This document shows positions 27,713 through 37,278 of a DNA stretch of 64,000 bases, in pieces. The notes below the pieces were generated by a model. That model did not search any database, was not told the origin of the DNA, and worked only from the letters and a program-made list of their open reading frames with translations. Where the stretch lies: positions 1 to 64,000 of the forward strand of contig JBILGM010000009.1 in the NCBI GenBank assembly GCA_044351045.1, given 5' to 3'. Position 1 is the stretch's first letter. Every line of letters starts with the position of its first letter. The stretch comes from UBA6136 sp044351045 (GTDB lineage: Bacteria > Pseudomonadota > Gammaproteobacteria > Methylococcales > Methylococcaceae). The position numbers and the translations under genes were made by a program.

Positions 27713-28102
27713 TCAGTTGAGTGAAGGCAATCCGGATTCGAGAACCCAGCGCTGGTCGTCTTCATCAAACCGCCAGCGCTGCTGATCAATGACCATTTTC
27801 TCCACCACGCTGCCGGGCGGGATATAGCGGATTTCAACCGTCTGCATCATCACCTTGCCGCTGGGCAAGACATCCCTGAACTGAGGGCTGTAGGAGGTTA
27901 CCTTGATCTCCGCCAGCCGATTCCAGTCTGGGGCTCTTAGTGGTGGGGGATCCAGATAAGCCACCGCCTTTTTGAAAAGGTTCCAGCGGATGGCGGAACC
28001 GTATCCACTGACCTGCTCCTCCATTTTCATGAGGTCATAGTCATGCGAACAGGCGGAAAGCAGGATAATCAGAGCGAACCAATACGGGGTTTTCACGGTC
28101 AC
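27713..28102 (-). CDS. Small lipoprotein of unknown function
   Basis: 129 residues. N-terminal signal with lipobox LLSAC (Cys18), then a soluble domain with EVSGY-like and EIRYIPPGSVVEKMVIDQQRW motifs and a C-terminal RWRFDEDDQRWVLESGLP. It looks like a periplasmic lipoprotein of a family known only as hypothetical. Convergent with ubiH, 11 bases between stops. Confidence 0.75.
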   Translation of the reverse strand: MTVKTPYWFALIILLSACSHDYDLMKMEEQVSGYGSAIRWNLFKKAVAYLDPPPLRAPDWNRLAEIKVTSYSPQFRDVLPSGKVMMQTVEIRYIPPGSVVEKMVIDQQRWRFDEDDQRWVLESGLPSLN

Positions 28103-28250
28103 AATTTGGGTGTTCGTAATATGGTTGAATCAACAGAGCCACCCGCCGGACCCCGTCAAGGGCCAGAGTCATCGAAAAAATCTGGTTTTTGACGTTACCT
28201 CCGTGGAAAGCCTATAGTAACAATTAACAAAAAAGTATTCGGGATCAATT

Positions 28251-28718
28251 ATGAAATTTCTCTTTTGGGCGATGGGGTTACTCGCAGTCATCTACTTCAT
28301 GTCCGTGTTCACTTCGAGCACCCATGGTATTGACGGCTCCACACAACGATCTGCAGCCAATTCAGTCAAAAAACTGAAGCGCTACATGACTACCCAGCAA
28401 CAGCATATTTTCGAGACTTCTTACGGGGTTCTCGGGGCCATCAAGTCCAAGGAAGGCCCAGATGCATTCCTGCCTTTTGTGGACGGCAAGACTCCGGATG
28501 AGATTATCGATCTTGCTCGTCAGGAAGTCAGTGCTCGCATCGCCGCCGGTGATCCCGATCTGGTCAAGTATGGAAGTTGGGAAAATCTGGTCGGTCTGGG
28601 AACCCAGCCTGCCGGCAATCCTACGGGCGGCAAGGCCCAGGCCGCGCAGCCACTGCGGAACTCCGTGCGCGGGGGCCGGGATGATGACGCAGCGGGTATA
28701 CCTGCTCCCGCTCAGTGA
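28251..28718 (+). CDS. Uncharacterised secreted or anchored protein
   Basis: 155 residues with an N-terminal hydrophobic segment (FLFWAMGLLAVIYFMSVF, about 3-20). The middle, YMTTQQQHIFETSYGVLGAI and VDGKTPDEIIDLARQE, recalls small lipoproteins of the DUF6694 type, but without a lipobox here. The C-terminal third is low-complexity Gly/Ala/Gln. An AT-rich upstream stretch with a run of weak promoter-like hexamers precedes it. Convergent with rsmI, 5 bases apart. Function not known. Confidence 0.6.
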   Translation: MKFLFWAMGLLAVIYFMSVFTSSTHGIDGSTQRSAANSVKKLKRYMTTQQQHIFETSYGVLGAIKSKEGPDAFLPFVDGKTPDEIIDLARQEVSARIAAGDPDLVKYGSWENLVGLGTQPAGNPTGGKAQAAQPLRNSVRGGRDDDAAGIPAPAQ

Positions 28719-28723
28719 TTCCC

Positions 28724-29602
28724 TCAAGGAAGCTTTTCGCTGTTCTTGGTCATTAGGAGCGCCGCCTGGTAAACCTGTTCCCGGCGGGCTCCGCTGATTT
28801 CAGCGGTGAGCTTCACTGCTGTCTTCAGCGAGTTTTCTTTCAGCAACAACTTCAACATCCTGAGCTGCTCGCCCGTTAATTCGTCCGCCGTAGACCGTTC
28901 TCCTGCTCCCTCAATCAGCAAAACAAACTCGCCCCGTCGCATCTCCGGATCGGCAACAAGAATGGATGCCGCAGTGCCGACCTGGCTTTCTACCAGGGTC
29001 TCGTAGCGTTTTGTCAGCTCCCGGGCGATTACTAGTCGGCGGGTTGCTGGAAACATCTCAGCCAGATCTCGCAGGGTTTCCTCAACCCGGTGTGAAGACT
29101 CGTAAAAAATCAGCGTTCTCGGCTCATCCTTAAGCGACTCGAACAAGGTCTTGCGGGCCTGGCTTTTTCGCGGTGGAAACCCCTCGTAGGCAAACCGGTG
29201 GCTGGGCAACCCCGACGCGCAGAGCGCAGCAATCAGCGCACAGGCCCCGGGTATCGGGGACACGCGAATACCCGCTTCTCTAGCCTGACGCACCAGGGGA
29301 AAACCAGGATCATTGATCAGGGGAGTGCCGGCATCGGAGATCAGCGCGACGGTCTCGCCCAGAAGCAGTCGGTCAACCAGCCGTCCCGCGATGGCATCTT
29401 CATTGTGTTCATGAAGCGCCAGAAGCGGACGGTCGATGCCGTAATGATCAAGCAGCGGCCGGCTATGGCGGGTGTCTTCGCAAGCGATGACATGGGCCGT
29501 CTTGAGTACCTCAACCGCCCGAAATCCCAGGTCGCCAAGATTGCCGATCGGTGTAGCGACTAGGTATAGTACCCCGGCTCCAGCGGCCGTTTCCTGCCTC
29601 AT
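28724..29602 (-). CDS. rsmI: 16S rRNA C1402 2'-O-methyltransferase RsmI
   Basis: 292 residues from the ATG at 29602; the frame stays open another 108 bases upstream, but the family N-terminus is LYLVATPIGNLGDL soon after 29602. SAM-binding and fold marks: ACEDTRHSRPLLDHY, ALISDAGTPLINDPG, IPGACALIAALCASGLP and FYESSHRVEETL. It methylates the ribose of C1402 in the ribosomal P site. Divergent from lpoA with 31 bases between starts; the rsmI/lpoA divergence is a conserved gammaproteobacterial arrangement. Confidence 0.94.
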   Translation of the reverse strand: MRQETAAGAGVLYLVATPIGNLGDLGFRAVEVLKTAHVIACEDTRHSRPLLDHYGIDRPLLALHEHNEDAIAGRLVDRLLLGETVALISDAGTPLINDPGFPLVRQAREAGIRVSPIPGACALIAALCASGLPSHRFAYEGFPPRKSQARKTLFESLKDEPRTLIFYESSHRVEETLRDLAEMFPATRRLVIARELTKRYETLVESQVGTAASILVADPEMRRGEFVLLIEGAGERSTADELTGEQLRMLKLLLKENSLKTAVKLTAEISGARREQVYQAALLMTKNSEKLP

Positions 29603-29633
29603 GCCTTTTCGTTCTCCTGAGGGATTTTTCACC

Positions 29634-31463
29634 ATGCGAATCACTCGTTTTGTCTTGATTGTGTTCTCGGCATGGGGATTGACGGCTTGCCAGAACACGT
29701 TACATCGCATGACCTCAAAGGCAACGCCCCCCAGCGATCCCCAAGCCGAATCACTGTTGAAATCGGGCGATTACGCCGGCGCGGCTCAGCGCTATGAGCA
29801 GCTGGCACGCGACTCCAGAACACCGGATCACTACTTTCTGGAGGCCGCCGATGCCGCGCTAAGAGCGGGAAACAGCGACATGGCGATCTATATGGCCAAC
29901 GCGATCATCCCAAATGAACTGAGCTCTACAGACAACGTCCGGTATCTGTTACTCACCAGCCGGCTCGATCTCAATGAGGGAAAAGCCAGCGAGGCACTGA
30001 CCAAACTGGACCCGCTTTCAGGTCAAAGGCTCTTCGGCCATGATGCAAAAAACTATCACATACTGCGCGCTTCCGCCGAAAACCAGTTAGGGAACATGAT
30101 TGCCAGTGCCAACGAACGAGTGGCTTTAGGAAAGCTGCTGACGCGTCCGGAGGAAATACAGCGTAACAATGAAGTGATTCATGAGACCCTCGAAAGGGTT
30201 CCCGCCCGCCAGCTAGTGGATAAACAACCCCCGCCCCCGGATGCACTGGGCGGCTGGATGGCCTTAACGTATCTCCTCAAAAACACCCCCGGCGAGCGAT
30301 TGGCTGCCGCGATCACGCAATGGCGTAGCCTCTATCCTGGTCATCCTGCGAATGGCGCCTTTCTGCAGCGTGCTTTGGCGGATGCCGGGCAGGGTTCTTC
30401 TTCGCCACAAACCGGATTGGTCCCCGGCGGTTCCAGTGGCAAGGCATTGCCCACCGGACCCTTTATCGGGGTATTACTGCCATTGACCGGCCCCTATGCC
30501 TCTGCGTCCGAAGCCATTCGCACTGGCATGACAACGGCCCAGGCGGCAGACCGCACCAGTCATAAACCCGAGTTGTTTTTTTCCGATTCAACTGAAAGCA
30601 ATATCTACCCGAACTACCGGCGCATGGCGGATGGTGGCGCCACCATGGTAGTGGGTCCCTTAATCAAGGATGATGTCAGCGCTCTGGCGCGTGGCGGCGA
30701 TATTCCCGTTCCTGTGTTGGCTCTCAATCAGGTCAATGACCTCAGAAATTCAAGAATCTATCAGTTCGGCCTGACACCGGAACAGGAGGTGGAACAGGTC
30801 GCCGGAACTGCCTGGCTGGATGGTAAACGAGAGGTCATCCTGATGGCGCCTGATTCCGCTTTCGGCAAACGTCTTGCCGGGTATTTTGACCGCTACTGGC
30901 AGTCACTGGGGGGTCGCGTTATCGAGAGGAGGAAATACCTCACGGACGCGGTGGACCCCCCCACGTTGGCCAAAAACCTGCCCGCCAATACCGATGATGC
31001 CTTTGTTTTTCTGGTCGCCGATGTAAAACAGGCGCGGCAAATCGTTCCCGGGCTAAGAAGTGCTTTTCCGGTCAGCATTTATGCGACCTCCCATGTTTTT
31101 GATGGAAAAATCAACGACCCTGCCAATTCGGCGCTCGATGGCCTGATTTTCTGTGATATGCCCTGGTTGCTGAACCCTAATCAGGGCGGGGCGCTTTCGG
31201 CTCAGTCTCTGGAAAGAGAAATTCGTCAGACAAAACCCGACGCGGTCAAGCTGCTGGCAATGGGCCTGGATGCCTACCGACTGGTTGCAGAAATAGATCA
31301 CCTCAAAGACGATGGCTATGACCGTTATGCCGGCGCCACCGGCAGTCTGAGTCTCCTGTCTGATCAACGCATACAACGGCAATTGGAATGCGCACAATTC
31401 AGTGATGCCAGTCTGAAACCAAGAGGAATTGCCCCGCTGCTCAGAAGCAGCATGCCCCAATGA
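29634..31463 (+). CDS. lpoA: Penicillin-binding protein activator LpoA
   Basis: 609 residues. Signal peptide with lipobox LTAC (Cys19) directs outer-membrane lipidation. The N-terminal half is TPR-like (about 35-260, KSGDYAGAAQRYEQLARD), and the C-terminal half is a periplasmic-binding-protein fold starting IGVLLPLTGPYASASEAIR. LpoA reaches through the peptidoglycan to stimulate PBP1A. Start chosen at 29634 because the signal peptide begins there. Operon with yraN and diaA. Confidence 0.93.
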   Translation: MRITRFVLIVFSAWGLTACQNTLHRMTSKATPPSDPQAESLLKSGDYAGAAQRYEQLARDSRTPDHYFLEAADAALRAGNSDMAIYMANAIIPNELSSTDNVRYLLLTSRLDLNEGKASEALTKLDPLSGQRLFGHDAKNYHILRASAENQLGNMIASANERVALGKLLTRPEEIQRNNEVIHETLERVPARQLVDKQPPPPDALGGWMALTYLLKNTPGERLAAAITQWRSLYPGHPANGAFLQRALADAGQGSSSPQTGLVPGGSSGKALPTGPFIGVLLPLTGPYASASEAIRTGMTTAQAADRTSHKPELFFSDSTESNIYPNYRRMADGGATMVVGPLIKDDVSALARGGDIPVPVLALNQVNDLRNSRIYQFGLTPEQEVEQVAGTAWLDGKREVILMAPDSAFGKRLAGYFDRYWQSLGGRVIERRKYLTDAVDPPTLAKNLPANTDDAFVFLVADVKQARQIVPGLRSAFPVSIYATSHVFDGKINDPANSALDGLIFCDMPWLLNPNQGGALSAQSLEREIRQTKPDAVKLLAMGLDAYRLVAEIDHLKDDGYDRYAGATGSLSLLSDQRIQRQLECAQFSDASLKPRGIAPLLRSSMPQ

Positions 31464-31482
31464 CCTGAAAGCATTCTGGACA

Positions 31483-31848
31483 ATGGAGCGCATGAGCCGG
31501 ACCGAACAGGGTCGACAGGCGGAGGATCATGCCCTCAGCCTTTTACTGAAGGCTGGATTGAAACTCGTGGACCGCAATTACCGTTCCCGGTTTGGAGAAA
31601 TCGACCTCATAATGGAAGAGGGAACGACTGTGGTATTCGTGGAGGTGCGCTACCGAACTTCCAACCGATTCGGTAGTGCCCAGGAAAGCGTTAATCGACA
31701 AAAACAGCATCGGCTCATCCTCACAGCCAGCGATTACATCAAGGATAAGCGCCTTCGCCGTCCGACTCGTTTCGATGTAGCGGCAATCACACCGGGACCC
31801 TCCGGTTTTTCGATGAACTGGATCAAAGGCGCCTTTGAGGCGGAGTGA
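31483..31848 (+). CDS. yraN: YraN (UPF0102) endonuclease-fold protein
   Basis: 121 residues from ATG 31483 (alternative ATG 31492), 19 bases after lpoA. It has the restriction-endonuclease-like core GEIDLIMEEGTTVVFVEVRYR, with the acidic E-x-D and E-V-R residues of the family, and the helix GRQAEDHALSLLLKAG. Function is uncertain despite the nuclease-like fold. The lpoA-yraN-diaA order is conserved. Confidence 0.9.
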   Translation: MERMSRTEQGRQAEDHALSLLLKAGLKLVDRNYRSRFGEIDLIMEEGTTVVFVEVRYRTSNRFGSAQESVNRQKQHRLILTASDYIKDKRLRRPTRFDVAAITPGPSGFSMNWIKGAFEAE

Positions 31849-31873
31849 TCCTGACCCAATCAAAACCGACATC

Positions 31874-32461
31874 ATGGAATTTCAAGACCGAATCGTTCGT
31901 CAGTTCGCACTTCACGCGGAAACCACTCAGGAGACCTTGCTGCGGTTGAGTGACGGCATCGAGGCGGCGGCCATCCACCTGGCCAACTGTCTCCTCAATG
32001 ACGGCAAGATTCTCTGTTGTGGTAATGGCGGTTCGGCAGCAGAGGCACAGCATCTGTCCTCCGAACTCCTGAACCGTTTTGATCGGGATCGGCCCGGACT
32101 GCCGGCGATCTCGCTGACCACGGATACAGCGGCCATAACCTCCATCGCCAACGATTACCAGTTCGAAGACATCTTCGCCAAGCCTATTCGCGCGTTGGGT
32201 CAGAGCAGCGACGTCCTGGTGATTTACACCACCAGCGGAAATTCCGGCAACTTGCTGAAGGCCGCCAGTGCCGCTCATGACTGCGACATGACCATCATCG
32301 CTCTCAGCGGCCGAGACGGCGGACCATTAGCCCCATTGCTGCGTGAGAGCGATCTTGAACTCCGGGTACCTTCTGATATAACGGCACGCGTCCAGGAAAT
32401 CCATTTACTGATCACCCACTGTCTGTGTGATCTGATCGACGTCCAGTTATTCGGTGAGTAA
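31874..32461 (+). CDS. diaA: SIS-domain protein DiaA (GmhA-like)
   Basis: 195 residues. Single SIS domain: CCGNGGSAAEAQHLSSELLNRF, then ITSIANDYQFEDIFAKPI and YTTSGNSGNLLKAA. By position after yraN it is DiaA, the DnaA-binding initiation factor, which is a homologue of phosphoheptose isomerase GmhA. Some lineages use this gene as GmhA, so both functions remain open. Notably, a cluster of DnaA boxes lies about 5 kb downstream. Confidence 0.88.
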   Translation: MEFQDRIVRQFALHAETTQETLLRLSDGIEAAAIHLANCLLNDGKILCCGNGGSAAEAQHLSSELLNRFDRDRPGLPAISLTTDTAAITSIANDYQFEDIFAKPIRALGQSSDVLVIYTTSGNSGNLLKAASAAHDCDMTIIALSGRDGGPLAPLLRESDLELRVPSDITARVQEIHLLITHCLCDLIDVQLFGE

Positions 32462-32465
32462 GACC

Positions 32466-33863
32466 ATGCCCCTCCCCTCTCACTTCGTCGCCCGACTGGT
32501 TGAAATCTTCGCTCCCGAAAAAATCCTGACCGATCCAGCCGACTGCTGGGTCTACGGCTACGACAACAGCAAGCGACAGGTTTTGCCAGAAGCCGTGGTT
32601 TTTCCTACATCTCATGAGCAAGCCCTGGCGTTGGTCAGGCTCTGCAATGATCATGAGATCCCGCTGACAGCCCGGGGCCGAGGTACCGGGACCACCGGCG
32701 CCACCGTTCCCCTCAAACATGGCGTGGTGGCATCGTTCGAGCGAATGGATCGGATTATTGAATTCTCGTCCGATAACCGCTTCATCGTCGTCGAACCGGG
32801 GATCACCAATCAGGCGGTACAGGATTTCGTCAAACCCCATGGTTTTTTCTGGCCTCCCGATCCCACCAGCGCCGCGTTTTGTAGCGTCGGCGGAAACCTG
32901 GCCTACAACTCGGCGGGACCCCGCGCCGTAAAGTATGGCACCCCCCGGGAAAATACCCTGGGTTTGCGGGCCATCACCGGCGCTGGCGAGGAATTACGTT
33001 CAGGGGTCTATACCACCAAAGGCGTAGTGGGTTACGACCTGACCAGACTCTTGATCGGTTCGGAAGGCACGCTAGCACTGATCACGGAAGCCACGCTAAA
33101 ACTGACCCCACTACCCCAAGCTAAACGAACGCTGCGGGCGGTCTATCGGGAAGTCAGCTCTGCGGCCCTAGCCATCGCCCGGATCATGGCACAACCGGCA
33201 GTCCCGTGTGCGCTGGAATTCATCGACGGCAATGCAATCGACATGGTCCGCCGCTACTCGACGGCTGGCTTGCCGGACCAGGCCGGTGCCTTATTGATGA
33301 TCGAGGTAGATGGTTTTGCCGAAGCCATGGCCCCGCAGATAGAAAGCATTCGTGCCGCAGCGGAGAATGATGGCCTGGTGGAATTCAGAGCCGCCGAGAC
33401 CGCAGAGGAAGTCGAAGCCCTGTGGCAGACCCGCAAGGCCCTGTCACCAACACTGAGAAAAATCGCACCCAAGAAGATTAACGAAGATGTCGTCGTACCG
33501 GTCACCGAGCTACCTGCCCTGATCAGCGGCATCGATGAGTTATCTCGCCGTTACCAATTGCCTATTGTCAATTTCGGTCATGCGGGCAATGGCAACATCC
33601 ATGTCAATCTGCTTTTCGATCCGGGCAAACCGGGTGAATCCGACAAAGCCCACGCCTGCCTGGATGAAATGTTCTCTCTTGTCCTGCGGCTTCGCGGGAC
33701 ACTCTCGGGAGAGCATGGTGTTGGCATCGAAAAGCGCGAATACGTGAATCGTGAGCTGGATGCCACCTCCTTGCGCCTGATGAACGACATCAAACGCCAG
33801 TTCGACCCCAAGGGACTCCTCAATTGGGGCAAGGCGCTGCCCCTGGAGGAGATCACAAAATAA
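32466..33863 (+). CDS. FAD-linked oxidase, GlcD/D-lactate dehydrogenase type
   Basis: 465 residues of the FAD-binding PCMH family. FAD pocket: GRGTGTTGATVPLKHGVV, VEPGITNQAVQDFVKPHG and KYGTPRENTLGL; C-terminal metal/substrate site FGHAGNGNIHVNLLF and GEHGVGIEKREYV. It oxidises a 2-hydroxy acid such as D-lactate or glycolate and passes electrons to the quinone pool or a partner. No glcE/glcF partners are adjacent, which favours a single-subunit D-lactate dehydrogenase-like enzyme. Start at ATG 32466; GTG 32454 is in frame but overlaps diaA. Confidence 0.86.
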   Translation: MPLPSHFVARLVEIFAPEKILTDPADCWVYGYDNSKRQVLPEAVVFPTSHEQALALVRLCNDHEIPLTARGRGTGTTGATVPLKHGVVASFERMDRIIEFSSDNRFIVVEPGITNQAVQDFVKPHGFFWPPDPTSAAFCSVGGNLAYNSAGPRAVKYGTPRENTLGLRAITGAGEELRSGVYTTKGVVGYDLTRLLIGSEGTLALITEATLKLTPLPQAKRTLRAVYREVSSAALAIARIMAQPAVPCALEFIDGNAIDMVRRYSTAGLPDQAGALLMIEVDGFAEAMAPQIESIRAAAENDGLVEFRAAETAEEVEALWQTRKALSPTLRKIAPKKINEDVVVPVTELPALISGIDELSRRYQLPIVNFGHAGNGNIHVNLLFDPGKPGESDKAHACLDEMFSLVLRLRGTLSGEHGVGIEKREYVNRELDATSLRLMNDIKRQFDPKGLLNWGKALPLEEITK

Positions 33864-33922
33864 GCCGCAACAGCGACCCGGCAACCACGCCGTAGCCGGC
33901 GGTGGGGTGCCGCTTTTGATTT

Positions 33923-34648
33923 TCATGGGCAATGGGCCGGCGGTTCGTTTTCGTTATTGAACAGCCGGATGATGCGTTGGGGTTTTTCATGAACCACCGC
34001 ATATCGGTAATCAGCAGATTGTCCTGTGTGCAAAATCCAGTCGCTGGCAGGTTCAAAGCCGGTGGGTACAGAGTGAAAACCCTGAAAATCCTCGGCTACC
34101 ACGACCTGTTTAAGACCCACGGCGATGCCTCTGCCAGTGGCCTTGACGAAGGCCTCTTTCGCGTTCCAGTACCGGATGAATGATTCTGGCCGATGCGCCG
34201 GACCCAATCGACGCCAATCGTCCCATTCGGCCTCGGACAAGCAATATTTCCCCAGCCGGTCCACATCACGACGCGGATGCAAGCGTTCAACATCCACACC
34301 CAGTGCCATGCCGCGGCCGAACACGATCACCGCCATGCCACCGGAATGCGACACATTGAAGACCAGGCCCTGATTTTCCTCGGTGTGTGACAGACGAGGT
34401 TTACCATGCGCATTGATGGCTAAATCGACAGCTTCCGGATTGATCCCCAGATAACTCCCCAGTAACCGTCTTAAATGGCCGCGAGTCAGGATGAAAGCCC
34501 GTTGCGCAGCCGCATGGGAGTACCGATGGGCTCTGACTTTTTCCTCACGACTCAACCACTCCGTATGGATCTCCACCGGCAGCATGGAGTCTTCATCGAG
34601 ATTCAGAAACCACACATGCAATGAAGACCGATCCAATTCAGGCGTCAT
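33923..34648 (-). CDS. 4'-phosphopantetheinyl transferase, Sfp type
   Basis: 241 residues from ATG 34648; the frame is open to 34762, but the family begins at LHVWFLNL. Diagnostic motifs: NAHGKPRLS, FNVSHSGGMAVIVFG, the Mg-binding ALGVDVERL and FIRYWNAKEAFVKATG. It attaches phosphopantetheine from CoA to carrier domains. Long Sfp-type enzymes usually serve secondary metabolism or fatty-acid carriers, but no NRPS/PKS gene is in this window, so the target is unknown. Convergent with the GlcD-type gene, 59 bases between. Confidence 0.9.
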   Translation of the reverse strand: MTPELDRSSLHVWFLNLDEDSMLPVEIHTEWLSREEKVRAHRYSHAAAQRAFILTRGHLRRLLGSYLGINPEAVDLAINAHGKPRLSHTEENQGLVFNVSHSGGMAVIVFGRGMALGVDVERLHPRRDVDRLGKYCLSEAEWDDWRRLGPAHRPESFIRYWNAKEAFVKATGRGIAVGLKQVVVAEDFQGFHSVPTGFEPASDWILHTGQSADYRYAVVHEKPQRIIRLFNNENEPPAHCP

Positions 34649-34810
34649 GATCGGCTGCACGTGATGACTGACCGCTGGTTTCAAAATGGGCAGAGCAGGG
34701 AAGATCAGGGGGAAACCAGAGACAATAGCCCCGGACAGGGCTCGACGATGGTTTAATTCCACCTCATTCTAGCTGACGAATCACGGCCACAGCAGGCGAT
34801 CCGCATCACA

Positions 34811-35743
34811 TTGAACGCTAACCAGCAAACCTTGAAGACCTTAAGAACCCTCCTGATAGCCGGATTCAGCCCATTTCTGTACCTGATTCTGGTGGCGATG
34901 CTTTCGGCCTTGCTGGCCTATCCACTCTTCCGTCTCAGTGGATCGCAGGATATCGGCTTTTACCGTTCGCTGGTCAGCCGGGGTGGGCAAGCGCTCATTC
35001 TTATGAGTTTGTATCCCCTCTCGAAAAGGCTAGGGCTCAGCTGGTCGGATTTTGGATTGAAAACCCGATTTTTTCGGCAATGGCTGGTCGGTTTTTTACT
35101 TGGCGCGGCAATGCTGGGACTGCACCTGACCGCGCTGGTGATGCTGGAGGTCCGGGTGATGTCCCTGGAGTCATTCCATCTGCATGACCTGATGCTGATC
35201 TTGGGTAAATCACTGGCGATCGGTTTAGGCGTAGCTTTACTCGAAGAAAGCATTTTTCGGGGTGCGCTGCTCTCGATTGTTGGCCACCTATCCAATTCCA
35301 CCATGGCCATATGGGTGAGCGCGTTCTACTACGCCCTCCTGCATTTCATCGGCAGCAAATGGACCACTGAGAGCGGGGCTGTCGGCTGGGACACCGGTTT
35401 TCGCATTGCCCTGGACGGGTTCGGACACCTTATGGAAGTGGCACCGGACAGTTTTCTGGCTCTCTTTGTCGCCGGTCTGTTTCTGGGTAGCCTTCGTGTC
35501 ATCCTGCCCATGAGCCTGGGGCTCTGCATCGGTATTCACGCCGGCTGGGTTTTCATCGTCAAGTCAGCCAAATCCGTAAGTTACCTTAATTTCGATTCCT
35601 CTCTCATGTTTCTCATCAGCCGCTATGATCTGATCATTGGCTACCTTTCAGCCGCTTGGTTAAGCGTTTTTCTCATCCTGATGTGGGCGGGTGTGGCCTT
35701 GTACCAAAAGCGCCCGCCGTCTTTGCCGAAAAAAACTTCATGA
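34811..35743 (+). CDS. CPBP-family intramembrane protease
   Basis: 310 residues with about eight membrane segments, starting with TTG at 34811 (no better start in frame nearby). CPBP motifs are intact: ALLEESIFRG with Glu145, Glu146 and Arg150, FYYALLHF with His178, and a third motif GIHAGWVFIV. CPBP proteins include CAAX prenyl proteases and bacteriocin-immunity proteins; target unknown. The stop overlaps the cmoA start (ATGA), so the two are co-translated, an unusual pairing. Confidence 0.85.
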   Translation: MNANQQTLKTLRTLLIAGFSPFLYLILVAMLSALLAYPLFRLSGSQDIGFYRSLVSRGGQALILMSLYPLSKRLGLSWSDFGLKTRFFRQWLVGFLLGAAMLGLHLTALVMLEVRVMSLESFHLHDLMLILGKSLAIGLGVALLEESIFRGALLSIVGHLSNSTMAIWVSAFYYALLHFIGSKWTTESGAVGWDTGFRIALDGFGHLMEVAPDSFLALFVAGLFLGSLRVILPMSLGLCIGIHAGWVFIVKSAKSVSYLNFDSSLMFLISRYDLIIGYLSAAWLSVFLILMWAGVALYQKRPPSLPKKTS

Positions 35744-36465
35744 ACAAAGACGAAAACTTCAAAACGCCGCAAGCACTCGTCGAGGATTTCAATTTTGGTA
35801 AGGAAACGGCTCGGGTCTTCGACGACATGCTGGACCGATCCGTACCGTTTTATGACGAGGTCCAACGCATGCTGGGAGAGATCGCGGCCGACTTCGCGAC
35901 CCCAGGCAGTTGCATCTATGACCTGGGCTGCTCCACCGGTAACACGCTCATACACCTGGATAAGGCCGTCAACAGCGACATTCGTCTCATCGGCATCGAT
36001 TCATCCGCAGAAATGCTGGCCGTCGCCGGAAAAAAATTCCAGGATGCGCCGCTCGATCACCCTCATGAACTGATCTGCCGGAATCTGGAGCAGGACCTTC
36101 AGTTGAACAACGCCTCAGTGGTGGTCATGAATCTGACGCTGCAATTTGTGCGACCGCTGTATCGCGATCAACTGATCCGAACCATCGCTGACGGTACGCA
36201 AAGCAATGGCTGTCTTCTGCTGGTGGAAAAGGTATTGGGTCAGAACTCCACCCTCAATCGTCTTTTCATCAAGCATTACTATCAATTCAAGAAACGCAAC
36301 GGCTACTCGGACATGGAAATCGCGCGGAAACGGGAAGCGCTGGAAAATGTTCTGATCCCCTACCATCACGATGAAAACCGAGCACTGCTCTTGCGCAATG
36401 GCTATAGCGTCTGTGACGTGTTTTTCCGCTGGTATAACTTCTGCGGGATGATTGCCATTAAATAG
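35740..36465 (+). CDS. cmoA: Carboxy-SAM synthase CmoA
   Basis: 241 residues. SAM-binding motif IYDLGCSTGNTLIHL (about 59-73), GIDSSAEMLAVA, MNLTLQFVRP and the CmoA-typical GYSDMEIARKREALENVLIP near the C-terminus. It makes carboxy-SAM from SAM and prephenate, the donor for the cmo5U34 modification of wobble uridine in tRNA. The partner cmoB is not in the window. The start overlaps the CPBP gene by 4 bases. Confidence 0.94.
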   Translation: MNKDENFKTPQALVEDFNFGKETARVFDDMLDRSVPFYDEVQRMLGEIAADFATPGSCIYDLGCSTGNTLIHLDKAVNSDIRLIGIDSSAEMLAVAGKKFQDAPLDHPHELICRNLEQDLQLNNASVVVMNLTLQFVRPLYRDQLIRTIADGTQSNGCLLLVEKVLGQNSTLNRLFIKHYYQFKKRNGYSDMEIARKREALENVLIPYHHDENRALLLRNGYSVCDVFFRWYNFCGMIAIK

Positions 36466-36542
36466 TCAACCGCTCGTCTTGGCTCGCAACATCCCCTGTT
36501 TGCGATAATTAAAAACCAGTCACTTACCCTAACAGAACCCAA

Positions 36543-37208
36543 ATGGCCGCCCAAAAAAAACAAAAATCACGAAAAGTGCCTCCCCTACAAAAAGGCACTC
36601 TGGTCATGTGGAATGACACAAAAGGCTTTGGCTTCATCCGTCCCAACCAAGCAGATGAGGATTTCTTCATTCACATCAGCAACTTCAAGAAAGGGCTGAC
36701 ACGCAGGCCGGAGATTGGCGACGAAGTCCAGTTTCGTGAGGCGGAAGGCCCTGGCAAAAAACGTGTTTCCTACGCGCTGATCCCGGCTCTGATCGAGACT
36801 GACACCGCATCCGTAGCGCAATTTGAATTGAATCCAAGGCAACGGTCATGGTTGACCAACGTGTTGATCATCACCCCCCTGGTGCTGTCCAGCTACTTGC
36901 TGCTGATGGCCAAGAACCCCGTACCATTTTTTTCCTACTTCATACTCAGCTTGTTGACGATGATCTTGTATGGAAAGGACAAAGCCAATGCAGCGACCCG
37001 AAAGTGGCGGGTCCCGGAGAGCTATTTTCACATCCTGGAGCTGATGGGAGGATGGCCAGGGGCCTTGATTGCCCAGAACGATTTTCGTCACAAGACACGC
37101 GCTTCTACCTATCTGTGGATACTCAGGGGCATCATTGCCATTCACTTGATGGGTTGGTTCATTTACTTCTACTGGACAGCCAAACAGACCGAGTCAGGCC
37201 TGTTTTAG
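36543..37208 (+). CDS. Cold-shock domain fused to DUF1294 membrane domain
   Basis: 221 residues. N-terminal cold-shock domain with RNP motifs KGFGFIRP and DFFIHISNF (about 28-48), then three or four membrane segments and the DUF1294 core YGKDKANAATRKWRVPE and ELMGGWPGALIAQNDFRHKT. The fusion is widespread in proteobacteria; a nucleic-acid-binding, membrane-anchored role is inferred, but the function is unknown. Stands alone 77 bases after cmoA. Confidence 0.9.
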   Translation: MAAQKKQKSRKVPPLQKGTLVMWNDTKGFGFIRPNQADEDFFIHISNFKKGLTRRPEIGDEVQFREAEGPGKKRVSYALIPALIETDTASVAQFELNPRQRSWLTNVLIITPLVLSSYLLLMAKNPVPFFSYFILSLLTMILYGKDKANAATRKWRVPESYFHILELMGGWPGALIAQNDFRHKTRASTYLWILRGIIAIHLMGWFIYFYWTAKQTESGLF

Positions 37209-37278
37209 AGCCTTCTCTTACCTTAAAGAATAAGAAAGATAAGAAGAACCTATGTTTGTTATAAAGCCACCATGGTTC

